In this document: positions 53,530-61,859 of the stretch, piece after piece
Position numbering within the stretch: position 1 is the first letter of the stretch
Layout of the letters: the number at the start of each line of letters is the position of its first letter
NCBI RefSeq assembly: GCF_003597125.1
Contig: NZ_QYYA01000005.1
Span: 158,781-222,780 of the forward strand
Source: Alcanivorax profundi
Lineage (GTDB): Bacteria > Pseudomonadota > Gammaproteobacteria > Pseudomonadales > Alcanivoracaceae
Reading direction: 5' to 3'
Length of the DNA stretch: 64,000 bases
Position numbers and translations under genes: made by a program
The notes under the pieces: generated by a model
Database searches by the model: none
What the model saw: the letters and a program-made list of their open reading frames with translations, nothing else
Told to the model about the DNA's origin: nothing

Positions 53530-54627
53530 TTGATAAGTGGTGTCGCCTTGCACAAACGGTTACTCGATCACCTGCGCACTGCAGTGGTCATGCTCGATAG
53601 TGAGCTGCACGTGCGTTATCTGAATCCGGCAGCAGAAATGTTGCTCGCGACCAGTGCCGTCCGCGCCATCGGTCAGCCATTGCCCGATTACTTCTTTGAC
53701 GATGAAGAGGCACGGTCTGCCCTGCAGCAGTGCATCCGTGACGAGCACCCCTTTACGCGCCGGGAGGCGCGCTTGTCTGTGGCGCCGGGCAATGAGGTCA
53801 CCGTGGATTATTCGGTCAGCCCCATCAATGAGCCCGGCCAGCCGCTGTGCCTCCTGTTGGAGCTTCAGGCGCTGGATCGGTTGCTGCGCATTACCCGTGA
53901 GGAGGCGTTGCTGCATGCCCACCAGGCAACCCGGGCGCTGGTGCGGGGTGTGGCGCACGAGATCAAGAACCCCTTGGGGGGCATTCGCGGCGCTGCACAG
54001 CTGCTGGAACGTGCCCTGCCAGACCCTGAGCTGACCGAGTACACCAAGGTCATTATTGATGAGGCGGATCGCTTGCGCTCTGTGGCAGATCGCATGCTGG
54101 GGCCTCGCAAGCCGCCAGAGTTTCGCCCGGTCAATGTGCATGAGTGCCTGGAGCATGTACGTCAGTTGTTACTGGCTGAGCATCCCCAGGGCGTCTCGAT
54201 CTGGCGGGATTACGATATCAGCTTGCCGGATGTGGTGGCCGACCGGGACCAACTGATTCAGGTGCTGCTGAACCTGATCCGTAACGCCACCCAGGCGCTG
54301 CTGGAATCGTCAACGCCACAGGCGCGCATCGTGATGCGTACCCGGGTGCTGCGCCAGTTCACCATCGGGGTGCTGAGGCACCGGCTGGTGTTGCGCGTAG
54401 ACATTATTGATAACGGGCCCGGCATCGACCCGGAAGTACAGGAAACCCTGTTCTATCCCATGGTCAGTGGCCGCGCCAGCGGCACAGGGCTGGGCCTTTC
54501 CATCGCCCAGTCGATCATCAGCCAGCATCATGGACTGATCGAATGCGAAAGTGTGCCGGGTGAAACCGTATTCAGCCTTTTGCTGCCCATGGAGCAGCCG
54601 GAGCTGATTGAGACAGAAGAGTCATGA
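53530..54627 (+). CDS. ntrB: Nitrogen regulation sensor kinase NtrB (GlnL)
   Basis: Cytosolic histidine kinase/phosphatase that sets NtrC phosphorylation according to PII. The 365-residue protein has a PAS domain (VVMLDSELHVRYLNPAAEML), the H box RGVAHEIKNPLGGIRGAAQL near residue 138, N box LNLIRNATQALLES, and G boxes DNGPGIDPEVQE and GTGLGLSIAQSII. I keep the TTG at 53530 since ISGVALHKRLLDHL lines up with the Pseudomonas NtrB N-terminus; a TTG at 53548 is an alternative. ntrC follows 34 bases downstream. Confidence 0.95.
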   Translation: MISGVALHKRLLDHLRTAVVMLDSELHVRYLNPAAEMLLATSAVRAIGQPLPDYFFDDEEARSALQQCIRDEHPFTRREARLSVAPGNEVTVDYSVSPINEPGQPLCLLLELQALDRLLRITREEALLHAHQATRALVRGVAHEIKNPLGGIRGAAQLLERALPDPELTEYTKVIIDEADRLRSVADRMLGPRKPPEFRPVNVHECLEHVRQLLLAEHPQGVSIWRDYDISLPDVVADRDQLIQVLLNLIRNATQALLESSTPQARIVMRTRVLRQFTIGVLRHRLVLRVDIIDNGPGIDPEVQETLFYPMVSGRASGTGLGLSIAQSIISQHHGLIECESVPGETVFSLLLPMEQPELIETEES

Positions 54628-54661
54628 AAGACACAGACACGATCCCTGGGAGAAGCAGGTC

Positions 54662-56095
54662 ATGAGCGAAAGTATTTGGGTTGTAGACGATGACCGCTCC
54701 ATTCGTTGGGTGCTGGAAAAAGCGCTGAGTCAGGAAAATTACGCCGTCACCTGCTTTGAAGATGCCGATGAAGCGCTCAATACCCTGGAAAATGGCGGCC
54801 AGGAACCGGACGTCCTGATCAGTGATGTGCGCATGCCGGGTACCGATGGCTTACGCATGCTCAAGATCCTGCAGCGCAAGAATCCGGATTTGCCGGTTAT
54901 CATCATGACTGCGCATTCGGATCTGGACTCGGCAGTGGCGTCCTACCAGGGTGGGGCATTCGAATACCTGCCCAAACCCTTTGATGTGGACGAAGCGGTC
55001 GCACTGGTGCGCCGTGCGCTCAAGCACCGTGAAGAGTCTCGCGGCGAATTCCCGGCCGCGGTGGAAGAGGCCCCCACCGAGATCATTGGCGAAGCGCCGG
55101 CCATGCAGGAAGTCTTCCGGGCGATTGGCCGTCTCAGTCATTCCAATGTAACCGTGCTGATCAATGGTCAGTCCGGTACCGGTAAGGAGCTGGTGGCCCG
55201 TGCCCTGCACCGCCATTCCATGCGTCGGGAGAAAAACTTCGTGGCGCTGAACATGGCGGCTATCCCGAAGGACCTGATCGAATCCGAATTGTTCGGCCAT
55301 GAAAAAGGGGCCTTTACCGGTGCCAACAATCAACGGGTTGGTCGATTTGAGCAGGCCAATGGCGGCACGCTGTTCCTGGACGAAATCGGGGACATGCCGC
55401 TGGAAGCGCAGACCCGGTTGCTGCGGGTGCTACAGGAAAGTGAATTCTACCGCGTTGGTGGCACCACGCCGATTCATGTAGATGTGCGGATTATTGCCGC
55501 GACCCACCAGGATCTGGAAAAGCTGGTGAAAGAAGGCGACTTCCGTGAGGATTTGTTTCATCGCCTCAATGTGATTCGCATCCATATTCCCCGCCTGTCC
55601 GAGCGCCGTGAAGATATCCCGCGGCTGGCCAATTATTTTCTGCAGCGGGCGGCCAATGAGTTGGGTGTTGAGCCCAAGGTGCTGCACAAGGATACCGAAA
55701 AGTATCTGTCCACCCAGTCCTGGCAGGGCAATGTGCGTCAGCTGGAAAATACCTGCCGCTGGCTAACCGTAATGGCCTCTGGCCGCGAAGTATTGGTGGA
55801 TGATCTGCCGCCAGAACTGCGCGAGAGCACGGTCAGCAAGGGTGGGGATGTTAGCGGTGACTGGCTGAAATCCCTGCGCAACTGGGCCGATCGCGCCCTG
55901 TCGCAAGGCGAGCGAAGCATTCTTGATCAGGCGGTGCCGGGCTTCGAACGCACCATGATCGAGGTCGCCCTGCAGCATACCGGTGGCCGCAAACGCGATG
56001 CCGCTGCCCTGTTGGGTTGGGGGCGAAACACCCTGACTCGCAAGATCAAGGAGCTGGAAATGGAGAGTCAGTTGAGTGGGGCAGATGATGACTGA
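54662..56095 (+). CDS. ntrC: Nitrogen regulation response regulator NtrC (GlnG)
   Basis: Sigma-54-dependent activator. The 477 residues comprise a receiver domain with the phosphorylated Asp in [13 protein letters not shown] (near residue 54), an AAA+ domain with [15 protein letters not shown], the sigma-54 contact loop [11 protein letters not shown] and [10 protein letters not shown], and a C-terminal Fis-type helix-turn-helix ([22 protein letters not shown]). The likely targets include the glnA sites at 50.8 kb. GGGAGAAGCAGG precedes the ATG. A composite repeat starts 3 bases after its stop. Confidence 0.97.
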   Translation: MSESIWVVDDDRSIRWVLEKALSQENYAVTCFEDADEALNTLENGGQEPDVLISDVRMPGTDGLRMLKILQRKNPDLPVIIMTAHSDLDSAVASYQGGAFEYLPKPFDVDEAVALVRRALKHREESRGEFPAAVEEAPTEIIGEAPAMQEVFRAIGRLSHSNVTVLINGQSGTGKELVARALHRHSMRREKNFVALNMAAIPKDLIESELFGHEKGAFTGANNQRVGRFEQANGGTLFLDEIGDMPLEAQTRLLRVLQESEFYRVGGTTPIHVDVRIIAATHQDLEKLVKEGDFREDLFHRLNVIRIHIPRLSERREDIPRLANYFLQRAANELGVEPKVLHKDTEKYLSTQSWQGNVRQLENTCRWLTVMASGREVLVDDLPPELRESTVSKGGDVSGDWLKSLRNWADRALSQGERSILDQAVPGFERTMIEVALQHTGGRKRDAAALLGWGRNTLTRKIKELEMESQLSGADDD

Positions 56096-56158
56096 CTTTT
56101 CAGTTAAGAGTGAATAGTGAACAGTTAACAGCGGCGCGTTCGCGCGTTATGTGATCTG

Positions 56159-56205
56159 AAAGGCATGAGGCCGCGTCCAAATTCTGGGCGCGGCCTCATG
56201 CCTTT
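56159..56205. terminator. Hairpin, likely bidirectional terminator (element copy 3)
   Basis: AAAGGCATGAGGCCGCGTCC pairs with GGGCGCGGCCTCATGCCTTT over a seven-base loop, 20 bp with one G-T pair. It is 63 bases past ntrC. The stem ends in TTTAAA; on the plus strand an A-rich stretch follows, so the tail is weak. Confidence 0.55.
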
Positions 56206-56259
56206 AAACACAAAGAAAAAGCCTAATAAAGCTTGACAGGGTATGCTGCTCGGGCAGCC

Positions 56260-56433
56260 TTCACTGTTCACTGTTCACTGTTCACTGTTCACTGTTCACT
56301 GTTCACTGTTCACTGTTCACTGTTCACTGTTCACTGTTCACTGTTCACTGTTCACTGTTCACTGTTCACTGTTCACTGTTCACTGTTCCTGTTCACTGTT
56401 CACTGTTCACTGTTCACTGTTCACTGTTCACTG
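56260..56433. repeat. Heptanucleotide tandem array (TTCACTG)n, 25 units
   Basis: The unit TTCACTG is repeated head to tail: 24 seven-base units plus one six-base unit (TTCCTG, around 56386-56391, one A missing). The same unit builds the arms of the other elements, where only four or five copies occur, so this looks like expansion by slippage or unequal exchange. The array is open in several frames, giving repeats such as SLFTVHC, but no start or ribosome site makes this a gene. The last unit supplies the lipoprotein stop codon on the minus strand. Confidence 0.95.
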
Positions 56434-56886
56434 CCCGCTCGCATCCAGAGAGTCTATTTTCCAGTTGCCGTCATACACCCAGTGGCTGTCGACTTGATAG
56501 CTATCGCCATTTTCCGGTAAGAGATTGCGCCCACCCCAGACGATGGCGGTGAAGCGGACCCGGGCGGTTTTACGGGAGACTGGATCCACTTCGATGCGGA
56601 TGCCGGCCAGCGTGACCTGTCGTTTGGGGTAGCGGAAAAATGCCGCTATCAGGGTTCGCTGCAGCTCCTTGCGATTCATGGGGTGCCCGCGGCTGACGTT
56701 GGCGTTGTCGGTCAGGCGGTCCATGATGGTGCCGGTGTCGCCGTCTTCAATGGCCTGTTCCAGTTCGTCGAGTGCGTGACGGATGGCCTCTTCCGGCGGT
56801 GACTGGCTACAACCGGCAATCATCAGTTGCAGCACCAAAAGCAGCAGGTATGCTGGAATTTTTCTGACTGGCAGTCCTGTGCCCAT
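56428..56886 (-). CDS. NTF2-like lipoprotein of unknown function
   Basis: A 152-residue lipoprotein: signal LLLLVLQLMIAGCSQ with a lipobox Cys, followed by an NTF2/SnoaL-like alpha+beta domain (EEAIRHALDELEQAIEDGDT, WVYDGNWKIDSLD). No catalytic residues can be named. AGGGGG lies upstream of the ATG. The two ends are unusual: its start codon overlaps that of the divergent pip gene, and its TGA comes from the heptad array, so the C-terminus (ASGQ) may have been set by the repeat insertion. Confidence 0.7.
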   Translation of the reverse strand: MGTGLPVRKIPAYLLLLVLQLMIAGCSQSPPEEAIRHALDELEQAIEDGDTGTIMDRLTDNANVSRGHPMNRKELQRTLIAAFFRYPKRQVTLAGIRIEVDPVSRKTARVRFTAIVWGGRNLLPENGDSYQVDSHWVYDGNWKIDSLDASGQ

Positions 56887-57808
56887 GGCGTTGTTTCCCC
56901 CTATTGAATGTTATCGGCAAGGCCATTTTTCCGTTGGCCAAGGCCACCAGTTGTACCTTGAAGAGAGCGGTAATCGCGACGGCATACCGGTCGTGGTGCT
57001 ACATGGCGGTCCCGGTGGAGGCTGCTCTCCCGTGCTGCGGCGCTTCTTCGACCCGCAGCGGTTTCGCATCATTGTGTTTGATCAGCGAGGCGCAGGGCAA
57101 AGCCGACCGCTTGCCAGCATCCATGACAATACCACAGCAGATCTGGTGACAGATCTGGAATCTATCCGGGCGCATCTGGGGCTGGATCAGTGGATGGTCT
57201 TTGGCGGTTCATGGGGCGCTACGCTGGCGCTGGCGTATCTGGCAGAACATCCTCAGCGTGTCTCGGGCATGGTGTTGCGTGGTGTTTTTCTCTGCCGGCA
57301 ACAGGACAGGGACTGGCTATACACAGAGGGCGGCGCCGCCCGGCTCTTTCCACAGGCCTGGCAGCGATTGTTGGCGGCGGCCCCGGAAGGAGAGGGTGGC
57401 CTTCTTGAGCGATATCGTCGTGGGCTCGAGACTCCCAAGGCGCGTCACTACGCTCGAGCCTGGTGTAACTGGGAGGCGACGCTGGCGTTGATGCCAACCC
57501 TGGCGGACGGGGCTGGCAGTGATGATGAGCTATGTATGGCAACGCAGGAAATCCACTATTTCCTGCATCAGGGGTTCTTGCCGTCTCCCCTGCTTGAGCG
57601 ATGTGCGGGTAGCCAGGTTCCCACGGAAATCATTCAGGGTGATCGGGATTTTGTGTGCCCGGCGGATCAGGCTCTGGCGTTACACAAGGTGCTCCCCAAC
57701 AGCGTACTTCACTGGGTTGAGGGCGGTTCTCACTCGTCGTCGCACCCCGCGATTGCCGAAGCGCTTGTGCAGGCCGTACGGCGGATGGAAACAAGGATAA
57801 GCGTGTGA
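56885..57808 (+). CDS. pip: Proline iminopeptidase
   Basis: Alpha/beta-hydrolase that removes N-terminal proline. The 307-residue protein has the oxyanion segment VLHGGPGGGCSP, DQRGAGQSRPLAS, nucleophile elbow VFGGSWGATLALAY, late Asp in GDRDFVCPADQA and catalytic His in EGGSHSSS, all typical of the pip family. The ATG at 56885 matches the family N-terminus. It shares the bases CATG with the start codon of the divergent lipoprotein gene and has no good Shine-Dalgarno site. Its end overlaps dtd (GTGA). Confidence 0.93.
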   Translation: MALFPPIECYRQGHFSVGQGHQLYLEESGNRDGIPVVVLHGGPGGGCSPVLRRFFDPQRFRIIVFDQRGAGQSRPLASIHDNTTADLVTDLESIRAHLGLDQWMVFGGSWGATLALAYLAEHPQRVSGMVLRGVFLCRQQDRDWLYTEGGAARLFPQAWQRLLAAAPEGEGGLLERYRRGLETPKARHYARAWCNWEATLALMPTLADGAGSDDELCMATQEIHYFLHQGFLPSPLLERCAGSQVPTEIIQGDRDFVCPADQALALHKVLPNSVLHWVEGGSHSSSHPAIAEALVQAVRRMETRISV

Positions 57809-58242
57809 AGGTATTGATGCAGCGGGTGCAGTCCGCCAGCGTGCAAGTGGACGGGCAGACCGTAGGGGCGATTGGCCACGGCCTGCTGTTGCTGGTCGGG
57901 ATTGAGAAGCATGACGATGAAGCGCTGGTGGCAAAAATGGCGAAGAGAGTGGTTGGCTATCGGGTGTTTTCCGATGACGACGGAAAAATGAACCTGGACC
58001 TGCGCGATGTACAGGGCAGCGTGCTGGCGGTATCACAGTTCACCTTGGCTGCTGATACCCGCAAGGGGCGGCGTCCCAGCTTTAGTGGCGCTGCCGCGCC
58101 GGATGACGGGCGCAGGCTTTATGAGCACAGTGTAACTTGTCTGCGAGGGCTCGGGGTGCCGGTGGAAACTGGAGTGTTTGCTGCCGATATGAAGGTTTCA
58201 CTGGTCAATGATGGGCCCGTGACCTTTATGCTCGAGTTGTGA
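57805..58242 (+). CDS. dtd: D-aminoacyl-tRNA deacylase Dtd
   Basis: Hydrolyses D-amino acids (and glycine misloaded on tRNA-Ala) from tRNA. The 145 residues show the conserved SQFTLAADTRKGRRPSF and the cross-subunit motif NDGPVTFMLEL. It begins with GTG overlapping the pip stop codon, so the two are translationally coupled; the pip-dtd pair is common in Pseudomonas relatives. Confidence 0.96.
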   Translation: MKVLMQRVQSASVQVDGQTVGAIGHGLLLLVGIEKHDDEALVAKMAKRVVGYRVFSDDDGKMNLDLRDVQGSVLAVSQFTLAADTRKGRRPSFSGAAAPDDGRRLYEHSVTCLRGLGVPVETGVFAADMKVSLVNDGPVTFMLEL

Positions 58243-58261
58243 TGAATTTGGAATAAGCTTA

Positions 58262-58289
58262 TTGCAAAGCCGTTGCCCTTGTTTATGAT
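58262..58289 (+). promoter_or_regulatory. Candidate sigma-70 promoter of the DUF3015 gene
   Basis: TTGCAA (58262-58267) and TATGAT (58284-58289) are 16 bases apart, 4/6 and 5/6 matches to consensus. They lie about 130 bases before the start codon, leaving a long leader. Confidence 0.45.
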
Positions 58290-58417
58290 GAGTTGAGTTG
58301 CCTTGTAAAGGGGTGACGGGGAGAGCACCGCGAAGGGCACATTGGCTGTTTGCGGACAGCAGTGGTTGCTTGGCTGCATCCCCAGGGATGATTAATAAAA
58401 ACTTGGAGGAATTCAGG

Positions 58418-58900
58418 ATGAAAAAGACGCTGATTGCTGCCGCCATGTTGGGCGCATCAACTTCCGCCATGGCTGTTGCACCCGGTGGCCCGGGTTGTGG
58501 CTGGGGCAATATGCTCTTCGAAGGCCAGTCTGGTATGCCGATGCATCTGCTGGCAACCCTGGTGAACGGCACCACCGGTAACGCTACTTTTGGTATGACC
58601 ACCGGTACCAATGGTTGTGACACCAGCGGCGCCCTGACCTACAGCGGCCAAAGCCTGCTGGGTATGACCGGTGTGATGGAAGAAGTTGCACAGGATATGG
58701 CCACTGGTGAAGGCGAAGCGCTGACCGCACTGTCTGTATCCATGGGCATTGAAGCGTCTGACCGTGCGCATTTCAACACGGTAATGCACGAAAACTTCGC
58801 TGCCATCTTCCCGCATCAGGACGTGACCGCCAAGCAGGTTATGGCCAGCATTAATGATGTGATGAAGAAAGATCAGAATCTGTCCAAGTACACTGTATAA
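58418..58900 (+). CDS. DUF3015-family secreted protein
   Basis: A 160-residue protein with a clear signal peptide (KKTLIAAAMLGASTSAMA) and a mature domain starting GGPGCGWGNMLFEGQSG. Features include a Gly/Thr-rich stretch (VNGTTGNATFGMTTGTNGC) with two Cys residues that may pair. Members of this family are found in the periplasm or outer membrane and have no known function. CTTGGAGGAATTCAGG in front of the ATG is a strong ribosome site. Codon use looks optimal, suggesting good expression. Ends with a hairpin terminator. Confidence 0.8.
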   Translation: MKKTLIAAAMLGASTSAMAVAPGGPGCGWGNMLFEGQSGMPMHLLATLVNGTTGNATFGMTTGTNGCDTSGALTYSGQSLLGMTGVMEEVAQDMATGEGEALTALSVSMGIEASDRAHFNTVMHENFAAIFPHQDVTAKQVMASINDVMKKDQNLSKYTV

Positions 58901-58922
58901 GTACCCGGACAGGTGATCGCAG

Positions 58923-58950
58923 GCCCCGCCCATGGCGGGGCTTTTGTTTT
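58923..58950 (+). terminator. Terminator of the DUF3015 gene
   Basis: GCCCCGCC (58923-58930), loop CAT, GGCGGGGC (58934-58941), then TTTTGTTTT. Eight-base GC stem with a good T-tail, 22 bases after the stop codon. Confidence 0.9.
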
Positions 58951-58982
58951 ATTGGGGAACGTGATTTCGTTTGACCCGCCTG

Positions 58983-60833
58983 ATGGATTTTCCCATGCGC
59001 ACTGGATTGCTGTGTGTGCTGCTGTGCTGGGCAGCAGTTTCTGTGGCGGTCACGCCACCCCGACCTGATGTTTCCATGGATGCCCTGGCGGCCAGTGACC
59101 GCTGGCAAGCGCTGTTGCACATCAATCCGGGGGCAACGCTACGCGACCGTCACCGCAGCTATGTGGATGATGATAACTTCTTCCTGTCGGAAACGGGCAA
59201 GGAGGATCCGCTTGCCGAGCTGCTGGCGACCCATGAGGCATTGCAGTCGCCCGGCGCGCAAGCTCGTTGCCGCTTTCCGGCCCGGTACCGTTTTCTGGCG
59301 CAGTCGCTGGGTTGGGAGCAGGCTGGCGCGTTTGATCATTGCGCGCAGTACCGTGAATGGCGGGCAGCGGTTACCGCTAGCCGAGCGGTATTGGTCTTTC
59401 CTGCCGCTTACCTGAATAGCCCCTCTTCCATGTTTGGTCATACGCTGCTGAGGCTGGACCAGGGCGAGGACTCGGCCGTCTGGTTATCCTGGGCGGTAAA
59501 TTTTGGTGCCGTGTCCACGGCCCAGGACAATTCATTCTTCTATATTTATCGTGGGCTCGCCGGAGGGTATCCCGGGCGTTTTGCGCTGGTGCCCTATGTC
59601 CAGAAGATCCAGGAATACTCTCACATGGAAAATCGCGATATGTGGGAATACACCCTGGACCTGGACCAGCAGGAGCTCGACTGGTTGATTGAGCACCTTT
59701 GGGAGCTCAAGGATATCAATTTCGACTATTACTTTTTCGACGAGAATTGTTCGTTCCGGTTGCTGGAGTTGGTTGAGGTGGCCCGCCCTGGCTCGCAATT
59801 GCTCACGGAGCTGCGCTTTGCCGAAGTGCCGGTCAATACCGTGCGGGCACTGGATGACCGCGGCATCATCCGTGAGCGCCACTACCGGCCGTCCAAGGCG
59901 GTAGAGCTCAATAATTTGCGTGAGCAACTCAATGGTAATCAGCAGGCCCTGGCACGACGACTCGCCGATGATCCGTCGCTGCTGACCAGTGACGCCTTTC
60001 TGGCCGAGTCGGCATCGGACCGGGCGATCATGGCGTCGGTGGCTTACCGCTATTTGCGACTCAAATACCGAAAGGAAGAGCGTACCGATGCGGTGGCCAA
60101 GGACTCCTTTGCATTGCTCACGGCCATGAACCAGCTGCCGCCGGTAGCCGTGCCGGAGACCCTCGATCCGGAGCCGCCAGAAAAGGGCCATGGCACCCAG
60201 ATGCTGGCGATCAGCGGCGGCCAGCGTGAAGGGAATCAGGATTTTGGCGAGCTCAGTTATCGCCTGACCTACCATGACTTGCTGGATAATCCTTATGGGT
60301 TTTTGCGTGGAGCAGAAATCGAAGGGTTGGATCTCACATTGCGCAGTACGGAATCAGGGGATGCCAAGCTGGAAGACCTGCAAGTGGTGAGTATTCGTTC
60401 GCTGGCCCCACGGAATCGGTTCATTCAGCCATTGAGCTGGTACGTGGACGGCGGTCTGGAGCGCGCCTGGGCTGGACGCAGGCGGTTGGTGCGTTATCTG
60501 CAAGGGGGGGCAGGAGGAAGCTGGCAGTGGGGGAATTGGCAGCCGTATCTGTTAACCAGCCTGCGGATGGAGAATAATAGCGAGTTCGACACCTTTGTGA
60601 CCCCGGGGGCCGGGCTGGATGCAGGCATCCTGTATCGGCGGGGACGCTGGCAATGGCAGGCGGGCAGTGTCGGGCATTATTTCACCAACGATTTCTATCG
60701 CTATACCTCGCAACTGGCCGTGCAATGGGCGGTGACCCGTCAGCACGGTGTGCGTGCCTCTCTTGAACGTGAAGGCTGGCGAGGGGATGGCGATAACGAG
60801 TTTAAACTGCAATGGCGATGGTACTTCGACTGA
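58983..60833 (+). CDS. DUF4105 (Lnb-like N-terminal) periplasmic protein
   Basis: A protein of about 616 residues with a signal peptide (TGLLCVLLCWAAVSVA) and a DUF4105 domain. The family core is seen in YLNSPSSMFGHTLLRLDQG and FFDENCSFRLLELVEVARP, where the Cys in DENCS and an upstream His (MFGHTL) look like an NlpC/P60-type active site. The C-terminal third is beta-rich and could form an outer-membrane barrel-like domain (ends WRWYF). Enzymatic role is inferred. Start uncertain: TTG 58971, ATG 58983 and ATG 58995 are all possible. It overlaps the hydrolase gene by 22 bases. Confidence 0.75.
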   Translation: MDFPMRTGLLCVLLCWAAVSVAVTPPRPDVSMDALAASDRWQALLHINPGATLRDRHRSYVDDDNFFLSETGKEDPLAELLATHEALQSPGAQARCRFPARYRFLAQSLGWEQAGAFDHCAQYREWRAAVTASRAVLVFPAAYLNSPSSMFGHTLLRLDQGEDSAVWLSWAVNFGAVSTAQDNSFFYIYRGLAGGYPGRFALVPYVQKIQEYSHMENRDMWEYTLDLDQQELDWLIEHLWELKDINFDYYFFDENCSFRLLELVEVARPGSQLLTELRFAEVPVNTVRALDDRGIIRERHYRPSKAVELNNLREQLNGNQQALARRLADDPSLLTSDAFLAESASDRAIMASVAYRYLRLKYRKEERTDAVAKDSFALLTAMNQLPPVAVPETLDPEPPEKGHGTQMLAISGGQREGNQDFGELSYRLTYHDLLDNPYGFLRGAEIEGLDLTLRSTESGDAKLEDLQVVSIRSLAPRNRFIQPLSWYVDGGLERAWAGRRRLVRYLQGGAGGSWQWGNWQPYLLTSLRMENNSEFDTFVTPGAGLDAGILYRRGRWQWQAGSVGHYFTNDFYRYTSQLAVQWAVTRQHGVRASLEREGWRGDGDNEFKLQWRWYFD

Positions 60834-61759
60834 TAGCGCTGGGCTGGCTGCTTACCCTGATGGCAGGCTGCTCCAAACTGTATTTCTACCCCATGAAGCC
60901 CTGGGTGCAGAACCCGGAAAATCAGGGCCTGGCCTACGAGGATATTGTGCTGTTGCACCCTCGTGGCATGCGTATTCATGGCTGGTGGCTGCCTGCCCAG
61001 GAGGCTGCCGGAGTGAAGGGGACCGTCTATTTTCTGCACGGCAATGCCCAGAATATTTCGACTCATCTGGCCAATGTGCAGTGGTTGCCGGCACGGGGCT
61101 ATAACGTTTTTCTGATCGACTACCGGGGTTACGGCCTCTCTGAAGGCAAACCAAGACTGCCAGAGGTCTATGACGACGTGCAGCTGGGGCTGGATTGGTT
61201 GCGGAGCGTGCACGACGACGCGGGGCCCTTGATTGTTTTCGGGCAAAGCCTGGGGGGCGCCATGGCGGCAACGGTGCTGGGTGAAGAGGAAAATGCCGGT
61301 GCGGCGGACTGTGTGGTGCTGGAGGCCGCGTTTGCCAGTTACCGGGATATCACTGATGACGTGATGAAGAAAAGCTGGCTGTTATGGCCGTTGCGCTGGA
61401 TGGTGGTGCCCGGTATGCCTGCGCGTGAGCAGGATCCGGAGAACCGGATTGCCGGCATCGCGCCAACCCCGTTGCTGATACTGCATAGTGACGAGGATGA
61501 AGTGGTCCCTTATAGCCATGGAGAGCGGTTGTATGCCGCCGCTCAGGCGCCCAAGACCTTCCAGCCTCTGCATGGGGGGCACACCCAGAGTACCCGGGAT
61601 CCGGACGTGCAGGACCGGCTGGTGGATTTCATGGAAACCTCTGGGTGTTCAGCCCGGGCTCCAGAACCGGTCAGCGACAAGCCTGCCCCACCGCCAATCC
61701 AGGGGCCAATCGTGCCCCCGCCGTCCCCGGACACCGGGAATGGGGCTTATCGGTTCTAG
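60812..61759 (+). CDS. Alpha/beta-hydrolase lipoprotein
   Basis: A 315-residue lipoprotein (signal LIALGWLLTLMAGCSK) of the alpha/beta-hydrolase superfamily. It has VYFLHGNAQNISTHL (oxyanion region), DYRGYGLSEG, the nucleophile elbow VFGQSLGGAMAA, LILHSDEDEVVPY (Asp) and LHGGHTQS (His); the triad is complete. A Pro-rich tail follows. The family resembles the BEM46/YfhR-type esterases. It starts inside the 3' end of the DUF4105 gene, so the two are probably coupled and act together in the envelope. Confidence 0.82.
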   Translation: MAMVLRLIALGWLLTLMAGCSKLYFYPMKPWVQNPENQGLAYEDIVLLHPRGMRIHGWWLPAQEAAGVKGTVYFLHGNAQNISTHLANVQWLPARGYNVFLIDYRGYGLSEGKPRLPEVYDDVQLGLDWLRSVHDDAGPLIVFGQSLGGAMAATVLGEEENAGAADCVVLEAAFASYRDITDDVMKKSWLLWPLRWMVVPGMPAREQDPENRIAGIAPTPLLILHSDEDEVVPYSHGERLYAAAQAPKTFQPLHGGHTQSTRDPDVQDRLVDFMETSGCSARAPEPVSDKPAPPPIQGPIVPPPSPDTGNGAYRF

Positions 61760-61815
61760 CAGGCTGTTGAACAGCCCCTTGCTGAAGGGGCGAGGCGTCT
61801 TGGCGACAGCGACAG

Positions 61816-61848
61816 GGGCGCAAGGAGGATGAGGGCCTTCTTGCGCCC
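61816..61848. terminator. Hairpin between the hydrolase gene and acsA
   Basis: GGGCGCAAG (61816-61824) pairs with CTTGCGCCC (61840-61848) around a 15-base loop, 12 bases past the acsA stop codon on the opposite strand. A direct repeat, GCAGGCTGTT, brackets the region (61759-61768 and 61852-61861), and a second hairpin (CCCCTTGCTGAAGGGG) sits at about 61775-61791. The convergent arrangement fits two-way termination, but no T-tail is present. Confidence 0.4.
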
Positions 61849-61859
61849 GCCGCAGGCTG

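Larger units (their letters stand above)
56099..56436. repeat. Composite palindromic element, copy 3, with expanded right arm
   Basis: Left arm TTCAGTTAAGAGTGAATAGT... begins 3 bases after ntrC; the hairpin lies at 56159-56178/56186-56205 and the right arm is greatly expanded (see 56260-56433). The end of the right arm contains the TGA stop of the lipoprotein gene on the minus strand. The stem core matches copies 1 and 2. No gene is present in this 332-base gap. Confidence 0.9.

Noticed and set aside
56260..56433. Possible CRISPR array
   Set aside because: Units are 7 bases, contiguous and without spacers; no cas genes are present.
56233..56520. Open frames encoding repeated SLFTVHC
   Set aside because: They are translations of the 7-nt tandem array; no ribosome site, no family and overlap with the lipoprotein gene.
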